DNA from: an uncultured Ruminococcus sp.
GTDB taxonomy: Bacteria; Bacillota; Clostridia; Oscillospirales; Acutalibacteraceae
Length of the DNA stretch: 32,662 nt
NCBI GenBank assembly: GCA_905234015.1
Contig: CAJOFK010000014.1
Span: 1 to 32,662, forward strand
Direction of reading: 5' to 3'
Shown: one piece after another, positions 18,417-26,913 of the stretch
How positions within the stretch are numbered: position 1 is the stretch's first letter
How the letters are laid out: each line of letters begins with the position of its first letter
Made by a program: the position numbers and the translations under genes
Notes under the pieces: model-generated
Told to the model about the DNA's origin: nothing
What the model saw: the letters and a program-made list of their open reading frames with translations, nothing else
Database searches by the model: none

Positions 18417-19602
18417 TGTTCTCACCACCTTCCCCTGCAACAGCGATTTTCGCCGTCTGATAGTTTTTTGTAAGATAGTGTTCTTTTGCGAAAGGCTCAT
18501 TACTCGGCAACATTCCCGCGTAACTCTGCGCTTTTTCCGGCGTTAATACACTACAAGCTATTGCTTTATCAATGTTATTAGCGGAGGATATCGCGTCAAT
18601 GTGTTTCGCATAAGTGGTATCTATTAAAAGGAAGTTTCCTTTTACAAACTCTTTTTTCCCGTATCGCTTATCGGTGATTTCCTGAGCGAACGGTTTAGTT
18701 ATAGTGTCAATTGCGTTCGCAATAAACGTATCGACCGCGTCCGAGAGCTGAGAAGCTTCACCTCTCAAAATCGACGGAGGTATATGTAAAGCGTTTGCCG
18801 CTGTATTTACAGCTTCGGTGCGGAGTTTCTGAATATCATTGATTTCGTTATTTGAGCTTCTGTCCGCGTCGCTGCCGGGCTCATCATAGTGAAAGCCTTC
18901 ATAGAGCGGTAAGACCGCATTTTGCGCCTTGCAAAACTTATTAAACCGAATATCAAGGAGTTCTTTGTACTTCTCTTCAAAATCCTGCTCGCCCATAGCG
19001 AAGCTGTCTATATTCAAAATTCCTTTATGCCCGAGCGCCTTGCTATACCGCTGCTCTGCTGTATTCATAAGTGCTTCGTAACTTTCGCACATAGCTCTTA
19101 AAAGCCCTGTTAAGGCAACATTACTGTGTTTAAGGTAGATTACGTCAGAACCTCTGAATGTTTTCGAAAATGTATGACCTCGGGCGGAAACATTGTTGTA
19201 TTCATCATCCGAAATTGCGTTCTCGGTTTTTGAAAAACCGTCGGCAACCAATAACTGTAAATCGGATGTCTGTATAATCAGCGCTTCGCCTTTTAACAGC
19301 AATTTTGAGATGAATTGCGTAACAAATTCCGATTTGGTCTGATGTTTATTCGGATGATAATTCCAGAGGTAGTATTCTTCTCCCTTGTATTCCTCACCAT
19401 TTTGTGAGGTAACAAATTCACATTTTGAAATTGTCCGGGCTATAAGGTCTATAGCCGTAAACAGCGCTAATTCCGTCACGAAAAATTTTGACGTTTCAGC
19501 ATTTTCGAGATAGCTTTCTATATCTTTAAAAGTGAGCTTGCTTTCTCTTTTTCCGGGGGTAAAAATCTTTTTGAAAAATTCTACAATTGAAATATTTATC
19601 AC
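18406..19602 (-). CDS. Phage portal protein (HK97-like)
   Basis: YYLWNYHPNKHQTKSEFVTQFISKLLLKGEALI; NTAANALHIPPSIL. Confidence 0.92.
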   Translation of the reverse strand: MINISIVEFFKKIFTPGKRESKLTFKDIESYLENAETSKFFVTELALFTAIDLIARTISKCEFVTSQNGEEYKGEEYYLWNYHPNKHQTKSEFVTQFISKLLLKGEALIIQTSDLQLLVADGFSKTENAISDDEYNNVSARGHTFSKTFRGSDVIYLKHSNVALTGLLRAMCESYEALMNTAEQRYSKALGHKGILNIDSFAMGEQDFEEKYKELLDIRFNKFCKAQNAVLPLYEGFHYDEPGSDADRSSNNEINDIQKLRTEAVNTAANALHIPPSILRGEASQLSDAVDTFIANAIDTITKPFAQEITDKRYGKKEFVKGNFLLIDTTYAKHIDAISSANNIDKAIACSVLTPEKAQSYAGMLPSNEPFAKEHYLTKNYQTAKIAVAGEGGENNAE

Positions 19603-19608
19603 CTCTTT

Positions 19609-21261
19609 TTAGCAGGTATATACATCCATAAGCTTAGACGCTATCTGCATACGTTTAGGGGAATATCTATCTAGCTTTTCATTCTGTGTGAAAGCGTGAG
19701 CAAGCGCGAAAAAACCGTCTGTTTTCCTGGACTTAGCCTCTACCTTCTCAAAAAGCATATTACTTTTCTTGTCGTACTTGATTACAACGTTATTTGTGTA
19801 CCAACGCATAAGCGCGTCGTCGCCCCAGATTATATTGTGGTTAGCGAATGTTCGGGTTATTGTCGGCGCAATTTGCATAATATCCGATGGCCGAACCATT
19901 TTCAGGTTGTTTCTGCCCTTCTTATCGCAGTCAAAGCCTAATGCCGCGAGCGGTTTTTTCAGTAAGCTATAGCGATACGAATCTAACGCGCCGCCGATTA
20001 TTCGATAATTTTTCATCTGATTCATAAGCCAAAAAACAGGCGTTTCAGGATCTATCTCGTTTCCGTCAACGAATGTTAAAAGCCCTCGGCTTTCAAAATC
20101 TCTGAGCGGAGCTCTGATTCGCGATAAATCACGGCTTTGAGAACATATCCACGAATGAGTTAACCAGTAGTAGTTTTTATCAACTAAAAACAATAATCCG
20201 CACGACATAAAGTCGGTTGTTTTTGTGTAGTCTATACCGAAAACGCAAGGCCTTCCGTTCAAGTCGATAATCGGACGATTAGTCTGCTTTATATCTTCCC
20301 ATTTGGCAACAGGTTCGGCGACGCCGCTGCCGATACGGTTCATTCGCTTTGTTTTAAAAGCTGAATTCCCGAGGTGGTCGCGCTTATAATTGATGTACTC
20401 GCTGCGCAACTCGTTGAGAAGATACGGAAAATATCTGAGCGACGGATTAGCCTTATGCCAGTTCTTTTCGTCATCAATTTCCTTATCATCGTCAAGGCGG
20501 CATATGAACGGCAGCTGCCCGTTGTCGGGAATAACTCCGTTTAAAATCGAGAGCATATCCTCAAGCAAATGGTCTAAGGGACCGTCCCTGATATCTCCCA
20601 TTGTTGTCGCGATAGTCATTCTCGGCATAGCGACCTTTCCAAGTCCTGTTGTTATGACGTCAATTAGTTTATAATTTTCATATGCGTGGTACTCATCAAA
20701 ATCAACCTTACCCGGGCGCCCGCCGTCTTTTGTTTTCGGGTTCGATGTTCTATATCTGATTGTGGAATTCGTCTTTAGATTTGTGATTTCGGTTAAATTC
20801 CACTTAAAGTGCTTTTGCATTTTGTTTTTGCGCGATTCGAGCATTTCGTGAATGTCCATAAATGAACATTTCGCCTGGTCCTCAGAGGTCGCACAAATAT
20901 CTATATCGTATTTTCGTATTCCGTTGACGGGAGTAGTCAGCGCGAAATCTTCAAACGCTAAATAACCATTTTTTCCGCTGCCGCGTCCGAGTATAAGAAT
21001 TAGCTTAGGCCAGCGTAAAATTCCCGGCGCGGAATAGGTGCAATTGTGTAGAGTGAAAACGAATTTTTCCCACGGGAACAGGTCAAAATTAAAGTATTTT
21101 TGTAAATTTAAATACTTCTCAAGCTGCTCCTCGTCAACGTATATATTTTCATTTTCGAAGCAGTTTTCGACGTGTTTTACAAGCAGGATTTGCTCATTAC
21201 ATACAAGAAATTCACCGTTTTTAACGATGTTAATATATTCTTGAATGTTAGAGTTCATCAT
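19609..21261 (-). CDS. terL: Terminase large subunit
   Basis: LILILGRGSGKNGYLAFEDFAL (Walker A), VDFDEYHAYENYKLIDVITTGLG (Walker B-like), FGIDYTKTTDFMSCGLLFLVD nuclease motif. Confidence 0.95.
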   Translation of the reverse strand: MMNSNIQEYINIVKNGEFLVCNEQILLVKHVENCFENENIYVDEEQLEKYLNLQKYFNFDLFPWEKFVFTLHNCTYSAPGILRWPKLILILGRGSGKNGYLAFEDFALTTPVNGIRKYDIDICATSEDQAKCSFMDIHEMLESRKNKMQKHFKWNLTEITNLKTNSTIRYRTSNPKTKDGGRPGKVDFDEYHAYENYKLIDVITTGLGKVAMPRMTIATTMGDIRDGPLDHLLEDMLSILNGVIPDNGQLPFICRLDDDKEIDDEKNWHKANPSLRYFPYLLNELRSEYINYKRDHLGNSAFKTKRMNRIGSGVAEPVAKWEDIKQTNRPIIDLNGRPCVFGIDYTKTTDFMSCGLLFLVDKNYYWLTHSWICSQSRDLSRIRAPLRDFESRGLLTFVDGNEIDPETPVFWLMNQMKNYRIIGGALDSYRYSLLKKPLAALGFDCDKKGRNNLKMVRPSDIMQIAPTITRTFANHNIIWGDDALMRWYTNNVVIKYDKKSNMLFEKVEAKSRKTDGFFALAHAFTQNEKLDRYSPKRMQIASKLMDVYTC

Positions 21262-21559
21262 AGGTGTCGCCCTCTACCTCTTTGATAGTCAATCCGAGCT
21301 GATTTAGGATAGCTAACCGCTGCTTGTTGTATAACACCGCGTTTTTGACACTCGGGTTATCTTTTTCGTATTTCTTTCCGGTGGATGAAACGGCTTCATA
21401 TCTTAGTCCGCGCTTATTTATGTCAGCCTGCATAGCTCTTTCTTTTTTTGTGTAAAACATATAAGTGTCTACAACATCTAAAAGGCAGTCAACGTCAGCG
21501 CCTTTCGCTTCAAGTTGCTCAATCAAGGAAGCTTTAACTCTGGTTAAAGATATAGCCAT
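21248..21559 (-). CDS. terS: P27-type terminase small subunit
   Basis: DINKRGLRYEAVSSTGKKYEKDNPSVKNAVLYNKQRLAILNQLGLT. Confidence 0.85.
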   Translation of the reverse strand: MAISLTRVKASLIEQLEAKGADVDCLLDVVDTYMFYTKKERAMQADINKRGLRYEAVSSTGKKYEKDNPSVKNAVLYNKQRLAILNQLGLTIKEVEGDTYDEL

Positions 21560-21622
21560 TTTCTTCTCCTTTCCGGGGGAAAACCGCCTAAAAATTACTC
21601 ACGCGCGCGAGAGAGTTCCTTT

Positions 21623-21651
21623 GTCGTGGGTGGGCGTCGTTGTCGTGTCGT
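21623..21651. repeat. Four GTCGT/ACGAC iterations in the terS-HNH gap (candidate terminase recognition/cos region)
   Basis: GTCGT at 21623, 21636, 21642, 21647 in a 125-nt noncoding gap. Confidence 0.4.
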
Positions 21652-21684
21652 GTGAAAAAAACCCGATTTTTTACCCGGGGGTAC

Positions 21685-21990
21685 CTACCACCGCTCCTCG
21701 TTAATCATCTCGCGCTTGTGGTGTTCTTCGTAGTGGCATTGATCGCATAAACATTCGAGGTTGTTTAAGTCAAGCGCGAGCTCGGGAAACTCTTTGAGAT
21801 ACTTAATGTGATGAACATTAACGCCACGCCGAATTATTCCCCTGCGCTTACAACGCTCGCACTCGTTATGTGCAAGCTTTCTCTTAAGCTTGCGGAGTCT
21901 TATCCACTGTGTTGTATGATAAAACGGCGATGTGTCGCCGCTGCGGATAAGTTCTTTAAGCCACGCTACAGTTACACATTTTCTTATCAT
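21685..21990 (-). CDS. HNH endonuclease
   Basis: CERCKRRGIIRRGVNVHHIKYLKEFPELALDLNNLECLCDQCHYEEHH. Confidence 0.92.
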   Translation of the reverse strand: MIRKCVTVAWLKELIRSGDTSPFYHTTQWIRLRKLKRKLAHNECERCKRRGIIRRGVNVHHIKYLKEFPELALDLNNLECLCDQCHYEEHHKREMINEERW

Positions 21991-21996
21991 AATTCG

Positions 21997-22002
21997 ATTA
22001 TA
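21997..22002 (-). promoter_or_regulatory. -10 box TATAAT of probable late promoter
   Basis: TATAAT on minus strand, 6 nt before HNH ATG; no clear -35, suggesting activator dependence. Confidence 0.45.
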
Positions 22003-22004
22003 GT

Positions 22005-22048
22005 AAAAAAATATCGCGTACTACTGACAACTTACAGCAATACGCGAT
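22005..22048 (-). terminator. Strong Rho-independent terminator at end of early operon
   Basis: Minus RNA stem AUCGCGUAUUGCUG / CAGUAGUACGCGAU (14 bp, 2 G.U; arms 22013-22026/22035-22048) followed by ATTTTTTT; abuts stop codon at 22049. Confidence 0.85.
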
Positions 22049-22414
22049 TTAATAATATTCAATTCTGAGCTGCCGAATATTGAGGAACAGTTTCCACGCT
22101 CGTTCGAGATTTCGCCACACAGTTCGGTCGGATGTGTAATTCTCAAGGGCGTAATGAATAACCCGCTGCGATATTTCATTCCGTCGGAGTTTTTTATCGG
22201 CTTCGGTAAAATAAATTTCCCTAACCGCTGCCAGAGCTGATATATCTCCCCTCTCCGAAAGAGCGTTGAGCATACCGGCAACAGCGGACAAGTCAAGCCG
22301 TTCCGCTGTGGTTAAGTGTGTAAGTTTTTTAATCTCACTTTCGTCCGGTTCTCCCATTCGGGCATAGAACCTAAACGCCGAGATTATATAGTCCCGCACG
22401 TTGTTTTTTTTCAT
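22049..22414 (-). CDS. Putative late transcription regulator (ArpU/RinA-position protein)
   Basis: Last gene before terminator/late operon; C-terminus EISQRVIHYALENYTSDRTVWRNLERAWKLFLNIRQL is HTH-like. Confidence 0.45.
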   Translation of the reverse strand: MKKNNVRDYIISAFRFYARMGEPDESEIKKLTHLTTAERLDLSAVAGMLNALSERGDISALAAVREIYFTEADKKLRRNEISQRVIHYALENYTSDRTVWRNLERAWKLFLNIRQLRIEYY

Positions 22415-23171
22415 TTGCCTTTTTCCTATTTTCTTTGAACAATTTCACTTCACAATAATATCCGCCGTTCACATCGTTGTAGAAAGGACTGAGTTCTACT
22501 ATCCTGTAGCCCGGGTATAACTTTTCAATTACAGAAAAGTCCGTAAAGCTCGCAATCCGCTCAGCCTTCAGGTGAGAGATTCTGCCGGAGCGTGTTCTCT
22601 TAACAGGCTGATTCAGATTTCTTGAGCTATGATATTTCACCTTACCGCTCGACACGGGATTCTTGAGCATATATCTGACGAGAGCTTCAATACCTGTCTC
22701 GTTGAATTGCAGCGGCTTAACTGTTGTATAACCCTTCCCCCACTTTTCAGCAAGCACATCGAGTGGAATTCCGCCTGTTAAAATCATATGATGATGCAGG
22801 CGACCGTTACCGCTGCCGTTTTCTGTAACCCAGACATATTGAAACTTTTTTATCCCGCAATTCTTTGCGGCGGTTTTCAGTCGTCTTATGTATTTTTTCA
22901 TTTCTTTCTCGGCTTCCTCTACAGAAGCAGGAAGATGTTCATTATCGTAAGTCAGGTCAAGTCGGATGTCTTTCGAGGTGAAAGTTGAGTTTACTTCTCG
23001 GATAAGCTTTGAATCCGAGTTCTTTTTATTCAGCTTCGCTTGTCCCTCGGATGTTGCTTTGCTTTTCTTTCTTCGCTTTCCTGTTTTTGGCAAGCTATAT
23101 TCAGGATAGAAAAGCAAGTCTATTAAATTATTTCTCTGATAATAGGCGACTTCTCTATATTTGCGAATCAT
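22371..23171 (-). CDS. HUH-type rolling-circle replication initiator-like endonuclease
   Basis: YVWVTENGSGNGRLHHHMILTGG (His motif) and ALVRYMLKNP (Tyr motif YxxK); SD gagaggtagtcaATG. Confidence 0.82.
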   Translation of the reverse strand: MIRKYREVAYYQRNNLIDLLFYPEYSLPKTGKRRKKSKATSEGQAKLNKKNSDSKLIREVNSTFTSKDIRLDLTYDNEHLPASVEEAEKEMKKYIRRLKTAAKNCGIKKFQYVWVTENGSGNGRLHHHMILTGGIPLDVLAEKWGKGYTTVKPLQFNETGIEALVRYMLKNPVSSGKVKYHSSRNLNQPVKRTRSGRISHLKAERIASFTDFSVIEKLYPGYRIVELSPFYNDVNGGYYCEVKLFKENRKKANEKKQRAGLYNLGV

Positions 23172-23243
23172 TGACTACCTCTCAAACGTCATAACTTTAG
23201 GATTGATTACAAGCCCGTTAAATACTCTTTATAATATTTTTAA

Positions 23244-23269
23244 ACTCACCCGTCCGCGCCCGGGTGAGT
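23244..23269. repeat. Perfect 9-bp inverted repeat (candidate dso/nick hairpin) upstream of Rep
   Basis: ACTCACCCG-tccgcgcc-CGGGTGAGT, no T-tract on either side. Confidence 0.5.
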
Positions 23270-23386
23270 AACTGTATTTCAAAGAAGTAAGAAAACATCG
23301 AATGGCTTGTGTGAATATTATAACGGATAATTTATGTATAAGCCGCGCGGGAGCTTGATACCGTTTTGATTTTCTGCTGTCTCTAT

Positions 23387-23962
23387 CTACTCAGTTCCAT
23401 TCTCTTTTTCCTTAGTATTTTTAAGCGCGGTGGATGATAGATTCCAAATCTCTCCGAGTTTGTTCACAAAATCATCTGTAGTTTTTATAGGTGTAATTAT
23501 ACCCTCGAGCAGCAGCCCGCGCTTCACAGCAATATAGTATTCGTTTTTTGTCTCAGATGGTCTGAGTGTGAAAACAAGCGTTTCATATTTGGAGTCAGCA
23601 AACGGTTTCAAATACTCGCTGTTTATAAAAAACACACCGAGTTCTGTTTCGAATGGAATCAGGATGTTCGCCCCGACTTTCAGCGAAATATCCATTGGAC
23701 AAGCCGAAAACTCGTTGTCTGCAACGTCTTTGATTGATATATGTGTTAAGTCAAATACACTATCTCTTAACAACATTTTCTCTTTGTTTTTATCCGAGAT
23801 ATCATACATCACACAAAGAATCTCGGTTGTTACCTCCGGTAAGCCGTCTATTAAATACATAGCGTCACCGCTTGAAAGCCATTGTGCTTTCCTGTCTTTA
23901 TCTGAAAAGACCGCCATTTTCTTACTTTTAAGACAAAGGGAAATTATTGATTTCGTTTTCAT
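23387..23962 (-). CDS. Hypothetical phage early protein
   Basis: 191-aa ORF, in line with operon. Confidence 0.6.
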   Translation of the reverse strand: MKTKSIISLCLKSKKMAVFSDKDRKAQWLSSGDAMYLIDGLPEVTTEILCVMYDISDKNKEKMLLRDSVFDLTHISIKDVADNEFSACPMDISLKVGANILIPFETELGVFFINSEYLKPFADSKYETLVFTLRPSETKNEYYIAVKRGLLLEGIITPIKTTDDFVNKLGEIWNLSSTALKNTKEKENGTE

Positions 23963-23963
23963 T

Positions 23964-24284
23964 TTAACCTCCTGAAATTCTTAACTGCTCAGCTTTCAAC
24001 TGCTCCTTATAATTTCTGAACATAGTGAACCCGTCGCCGTAAGGATTATCGTCAAGCTCTATGCACTCAGCCGGGATAGAGTGATATATTGTATAATCGC
24101 CGTCGTCGCCGAAAGCTACGTCGGCGCAGGGCTTCCACTTGCCCGTTCTATAATCAGGCTTATGTACAACTGCCTCGATATGATGTCCGCGCCAGGCAGC
24201 GCGGTTGCTTCCGTCCTCGTTCTTCGGGCGGACTATAACTCGCTTCCGCTCGAGGCAAGCTTCTTTAAGTTCATTCGTAGTCAT
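23964..24284 (-). CDS. Hypothetical early protein
   Basis: Start moved to ATG 24284 (MTTNELKEACLERKRV..., SD aaggag), overlapping upstream stop. Confidence 0.6.
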   Translation of the reverse strand: MTTNELKEACLERKRVIVRPKNEDGSNRAAWRGHHIEAVVHKPDYRTGKWKPCADVAFGDDGDYTIYHSIPAECIELDDNPYGDGFTMFRNYKEQLKAEQLRISGG

Positions 24285-24424
24285 TAGCCGGCTCCTTTCC
24301 TTCCGCACCGCTTAAAGTTGACTTTTCCGCTGCGGCGCGTTATAATAGGATTATGATATTTAACTGAGCGCGTCGCTAAGGTTGCAGCCTTGCGGCGGGC
24401 TTTTCTTTTTGCCTTAATTTTCAT
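24284..24424 (-). CDS. Small basic protein not in ORF track (46 aa)
   Basis: MKIKAKRKARRKAATLATRSVKYHNPIITRRSGKVNFKRCGRKGAG; ATGA overlap with upstream ORF, taATG overlap with downstream ORF. Confidence 0.5.
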   Translation of the reverse strand: MKIKAKRKARRKAATLATRSVKYHNPIITRRSGKVNFKRCGRKGAG

Positions 24425-24705
24425 ACCTTGACCTCGCTTTTCTGATGTCGCGGAACGTCCTCGCGGGTACCGTTGCTGTGGCAGGCAACTATGAACGCCG
24501 CTGCGGTTGACTTAAGAACATATCCGATTCTTGCCGCTGCCGAGCTCAACCGGGCGAAAAGCCTCGAATGAATTGAACGCTTGATTATATAGCGCCGCGG
24601 CCTTCCGGCTACGCACTCAAGCGAGAACCGCGCTAAGTCAATCGGGATATCCGACTTGATTCTCTTAACTCTGCCGTCCTTGTTTACTTTGATTTTGATT
24701 TTCAT
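24421..24705 (-). CDS. Small basic hypothetical protein
   Basis: 94-aa ORF. Confidence 0.5.
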   Translation of the reverse strand: MKIKIKVNKDGRVKRIKSDIPIDLARFSLECVAGRPRRYIIKRSIHSRLFARLSSAAARIGYVLKSTAAAFIVACHSNGTREDVPRHQKSEVKV

Positions 24706-24723
24706 TTTATATACCTTCTTTCT

Positions 24724-24927
24724 TTAAAATAAGCTTAATTGATTATTATTTGACTTTTTTTCTCTCGGTTTATATTTCTTCCCCGTTTCGACGTCTCCAC
24801 ACTCGGATTCTACATAATCTTTACAATTAACAGCTTTATTGACACTATTTAAAACCTTGTCTTTAGAAGTACAATAATAGCAATCTCCTAAAACGCAGTA
24901 AGCACAATACCTACAGTATTTATTCAT
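24724..24927 (-). CDS. Small Cys-rich protein ending in QLSLF (clamp-binding-like)
   Basis: CRYCAYCVLGDCYYC...; C-terminal NNNQLSLF. Confidence 0.6.
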   Translation of the reverse strand: MNKYCRYCAYCVLGDCYYCTSKDKVLNSVNKAVNCKDYVESECGDVETGKKYKPREKKSNNNQLSLF

Positions 24928-25382
24928 TATTGTTCCAACTTACGCTCCTTTTCAAATCTAAGTTTCATTTGCGCTGGGTATAAATCAACCTCTGGCTTTC
25001 GCTTGCCTGTCCACCGTAAACCGCCACATTTACCTATACACTTATATCCGCTAGCTCTCAGGCTTGCTCCGTTTTCACTTTCGAGAATATAAGTAATCAC
25101 TTTTTTATATCCCATAGCTCGCGCCGCTCGCCACGCCGCTCCGTATAAAATGCTACAAGCGTTTTGAGTGCCGTCAGTACAACATCTTGTCACTTCTAAA
25201 GTTAATCCGTCATCGAGATACCGCGATACAGGTCTGCCTACTATGCAAACGCCGACAATATTTTTACCGTCTGTTGCACCGATAGAAAATTTATGTCCTA
25301 CAACTGGTCTATGGTGTCTGTGATATCGTTCTACAAAAGCATTAGCTTCAGCCAATGAAACGGGTACAATATCAAGTCCCAT
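24927..25382 (-). CDS. XF1762/GNAT-like protein
   Basis: MGLDIVPVSLAEANAFVERYHRHHRPVVGHKFSIGA... typical XF1762-family N-terminus. Confidence 0.7.
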   Translation of the reverse strand: MGLDIVPVSLAEANAFVERYHRHHRPVVGHKFSIGATDGKNIVGVCIVGRPVSRYLDDGLTLEVTRCCTDGTQNACSILYGAAWRAARAMGYKKVITYILESENGASLRASGYKCIGKCGGLRWTGKRKPEVDLYPAQMKLRFEKERKLEQ

Positions 25383-25818
25383 TTTTCCGCTCCCTTAACG
25401 CCTGTTCGGCGGCTTCTTTGGTAGGATACAGTAAATCATAATCATCCGGAAAAAAACCGTGAATACCAAAATTAACGGTATGAATTTTTACAGCTGGCTT
25501 AATAGGAAAACGCTCGCTAAAAATCTGCGCTATGGATTGAGATTCAAAAATTCTGTTTATTCCGTCTCTTGTTCTTGTTTCTGGATTATAATCAGAAATA
25601 AAATATAGATTCTTATCAAAAGAAAACGGCAGCTCAACAAATTGTGTGCGGTCTTTGAAATGTGGACAATCGTGTGCTTGCTCTTTTGCAAATTGTTCAA
25701 AATCTACACGTGCTGCTATAAATCCGACTTTATTACCAATCTCTTTGACTTCGTTATTTAATGCTTCAGCCCACGCTTTACACAACCCTAAATTTGCACA
25801 GCTTTTACAAGTTACCAT
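25372..25818 (-). CDS. Hypothetical phage protein with CxxC...C N-terminus
   Basis: MVTCKSCANLGLCKAW...; start moved to 25818 (SD aggagag). Confidence 0.6.
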   Translation of the reverse strand: MVTCKSCANLGLCKAWAEALNNEVKEIGNKVGFIAARVDFEQFAKEQAHDCPHFKDRTQFVELPFSFDKNLYFISDYNPETRTRDGINRIFESQSIAQIFSERFPIKPAVKIHTVNFGIHGFFPDDYDLLYPTKEAAEQALRERKNGT

Positions 25819-25999
25819 TATAATCTCTCCTATTCCAAAGATTTCTTGCAGCTCTTTTTGTTCCTTTGTCGCCAGAGAAAGCACCGCAGTCTTGACAAAT
25901 CATTCTATATCCATGTGGTGTGTACTTATAACTCCAAATTGCGCCGTATACAATGTTTTGACTATTGCAAAACGGACAAGGTTTTATCTTAATCATCAC
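25805..25999 (-). CDS. Lar-like zinc-ribbon (restriction alleviation family)
   Basis: IKPCPFCNSQNIV...CQDCGAFSGDKGTKRAARNLWNRR. Confidence 0.7.
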   Translation of the reverse strand: MMIKIKPCPFCNSQNIVYGAIWSYKYTPHGYRMICQDCGAFSGDKGTKRAARNLWNRRDYNGNL

Positions 26000-26000
26000 T

Positions 26001-26534
26001 CTACCTCCCCGATCTTAACATACAGAATAGCAATTCCGAAATAGAGCGTTTTCTGGACTGGATATGTGCAGGTCTAACAACTTCAAATCTCCATCCGTCC
26101 ATCTCTATCAGCGGAGTTGGATTGTAAAATTCGTCGATTTTATCCTTATAGCAAGACACCATAACCCCGAATTCATAAGGAATTTTTTTCTTGTTGTTCT
26201 GCTCCAGCTCAATTAACTTTTTCCACGTATCCATTGTGGTTACTATGTAATTACGGTCACATTCAATATTTAGCCCATTTCCGCTAAAGACATCTTCTAT
26301 GCAGCTTTTAACTTCGTATCCTATGAATTCACCACGTTCGATACCTGATATAGAATAGGTATTTGCAGGTTTAAACTGCATAAAATCAATGCGTTTTGGT
26401 TCCCCCTTCTTATGTCCGTAATCAAGGGTGACTTCGCTGGCATAGTGTTTCCCTATCCCTGACAAGCGGGTTGTTATTAGTAACTCACTAAGGAAGGCGG
26501 TTATTTCAGAGCGTCGTGTTTTTTCTGCCATCAC
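26001..26534 (-). CDS. MmcB/PD-(D/E)xK-like phage protein
   Basis: RIDFMQF...ISGIERGEFIGYEVKSCIEDVFSGNGLN: D...E-x-K pattern of the nuclease fold. Confidence 0.6.
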   Translation of the reverse strand: MMAEKTRRSEITAFLSELLITTRLSGIGKHYASEVTLDYGHKKGEPKRIDFMQFKPANTYSISGIERGEFIGYEVKSCIEDVFSGNGLNIECDRNYIVTTMDTWKKLIELEQNNKKKIPYEFGVMVSCYKDKIDEFYNPTPLIEMDGWRFEVVRPAHIQSRKRSISELLFCMLRSGR

Positions 26535-26629
26535 TCCACCTCCAACAGCTCGGGATTGTCGTGGATGTTGCCTATAACATAGCTGTCGTTAATATTAACC
26601 CGCTTACCGCGGAATAGTATCTCTCTCAT
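26531..26629 (-). pseudogene. Truncated YopX N-terminus-like mini-ORF (32 aa)
   Basis: MREILFRGKRVNINDSYVIGNIHDNPELLEVE; MREILFRGKR is the usual YopX-family start; ATGA overlaps at both ends. Confidence 0.45.
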
Positions 26630-26913
26630 TTCTCAATAACCTCAACAACGGCATTGTAGTAGATATAGCGTTTTCCGTTTAAATCAAAGAGGACTTTACT
26701 TTCATTCGACTGTATATCCATTTTCCCCTCATGAGTGGCGATGAGCTTTCCGCGATAATCATAAACATTAACTACACGGTAGAGCCCCCCGTCTATGTCG
26801 CTTGAAATACTCTTACAGCCTCGCTCACAACTGCTACAGCTTGAGCCTACGAACGCCGTAGCCAGTAAGCAGAAACCTATAACGATAAATGATATAATTT
26901 TTTTCTTTTTCAT
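26626..26913 (-). CDS. Small secreted/lipoprotein-like phage protein (DUF5052-like)
   Basis: Signal peptide with C-rich end; SISSDIDGGLYRVVNVYDYRGKLIATHEGKMDIQ. Confidence 0.6.
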   Translation of the reverse strand: MKKKKIISFIVIGFCLLATAFVGSSCSSCERGCKSISSDIDGGLYRVVNVYDYRGKLIATHEGKMDIQSNESKVLFDLNGKRYIYYNAVVEVIEK

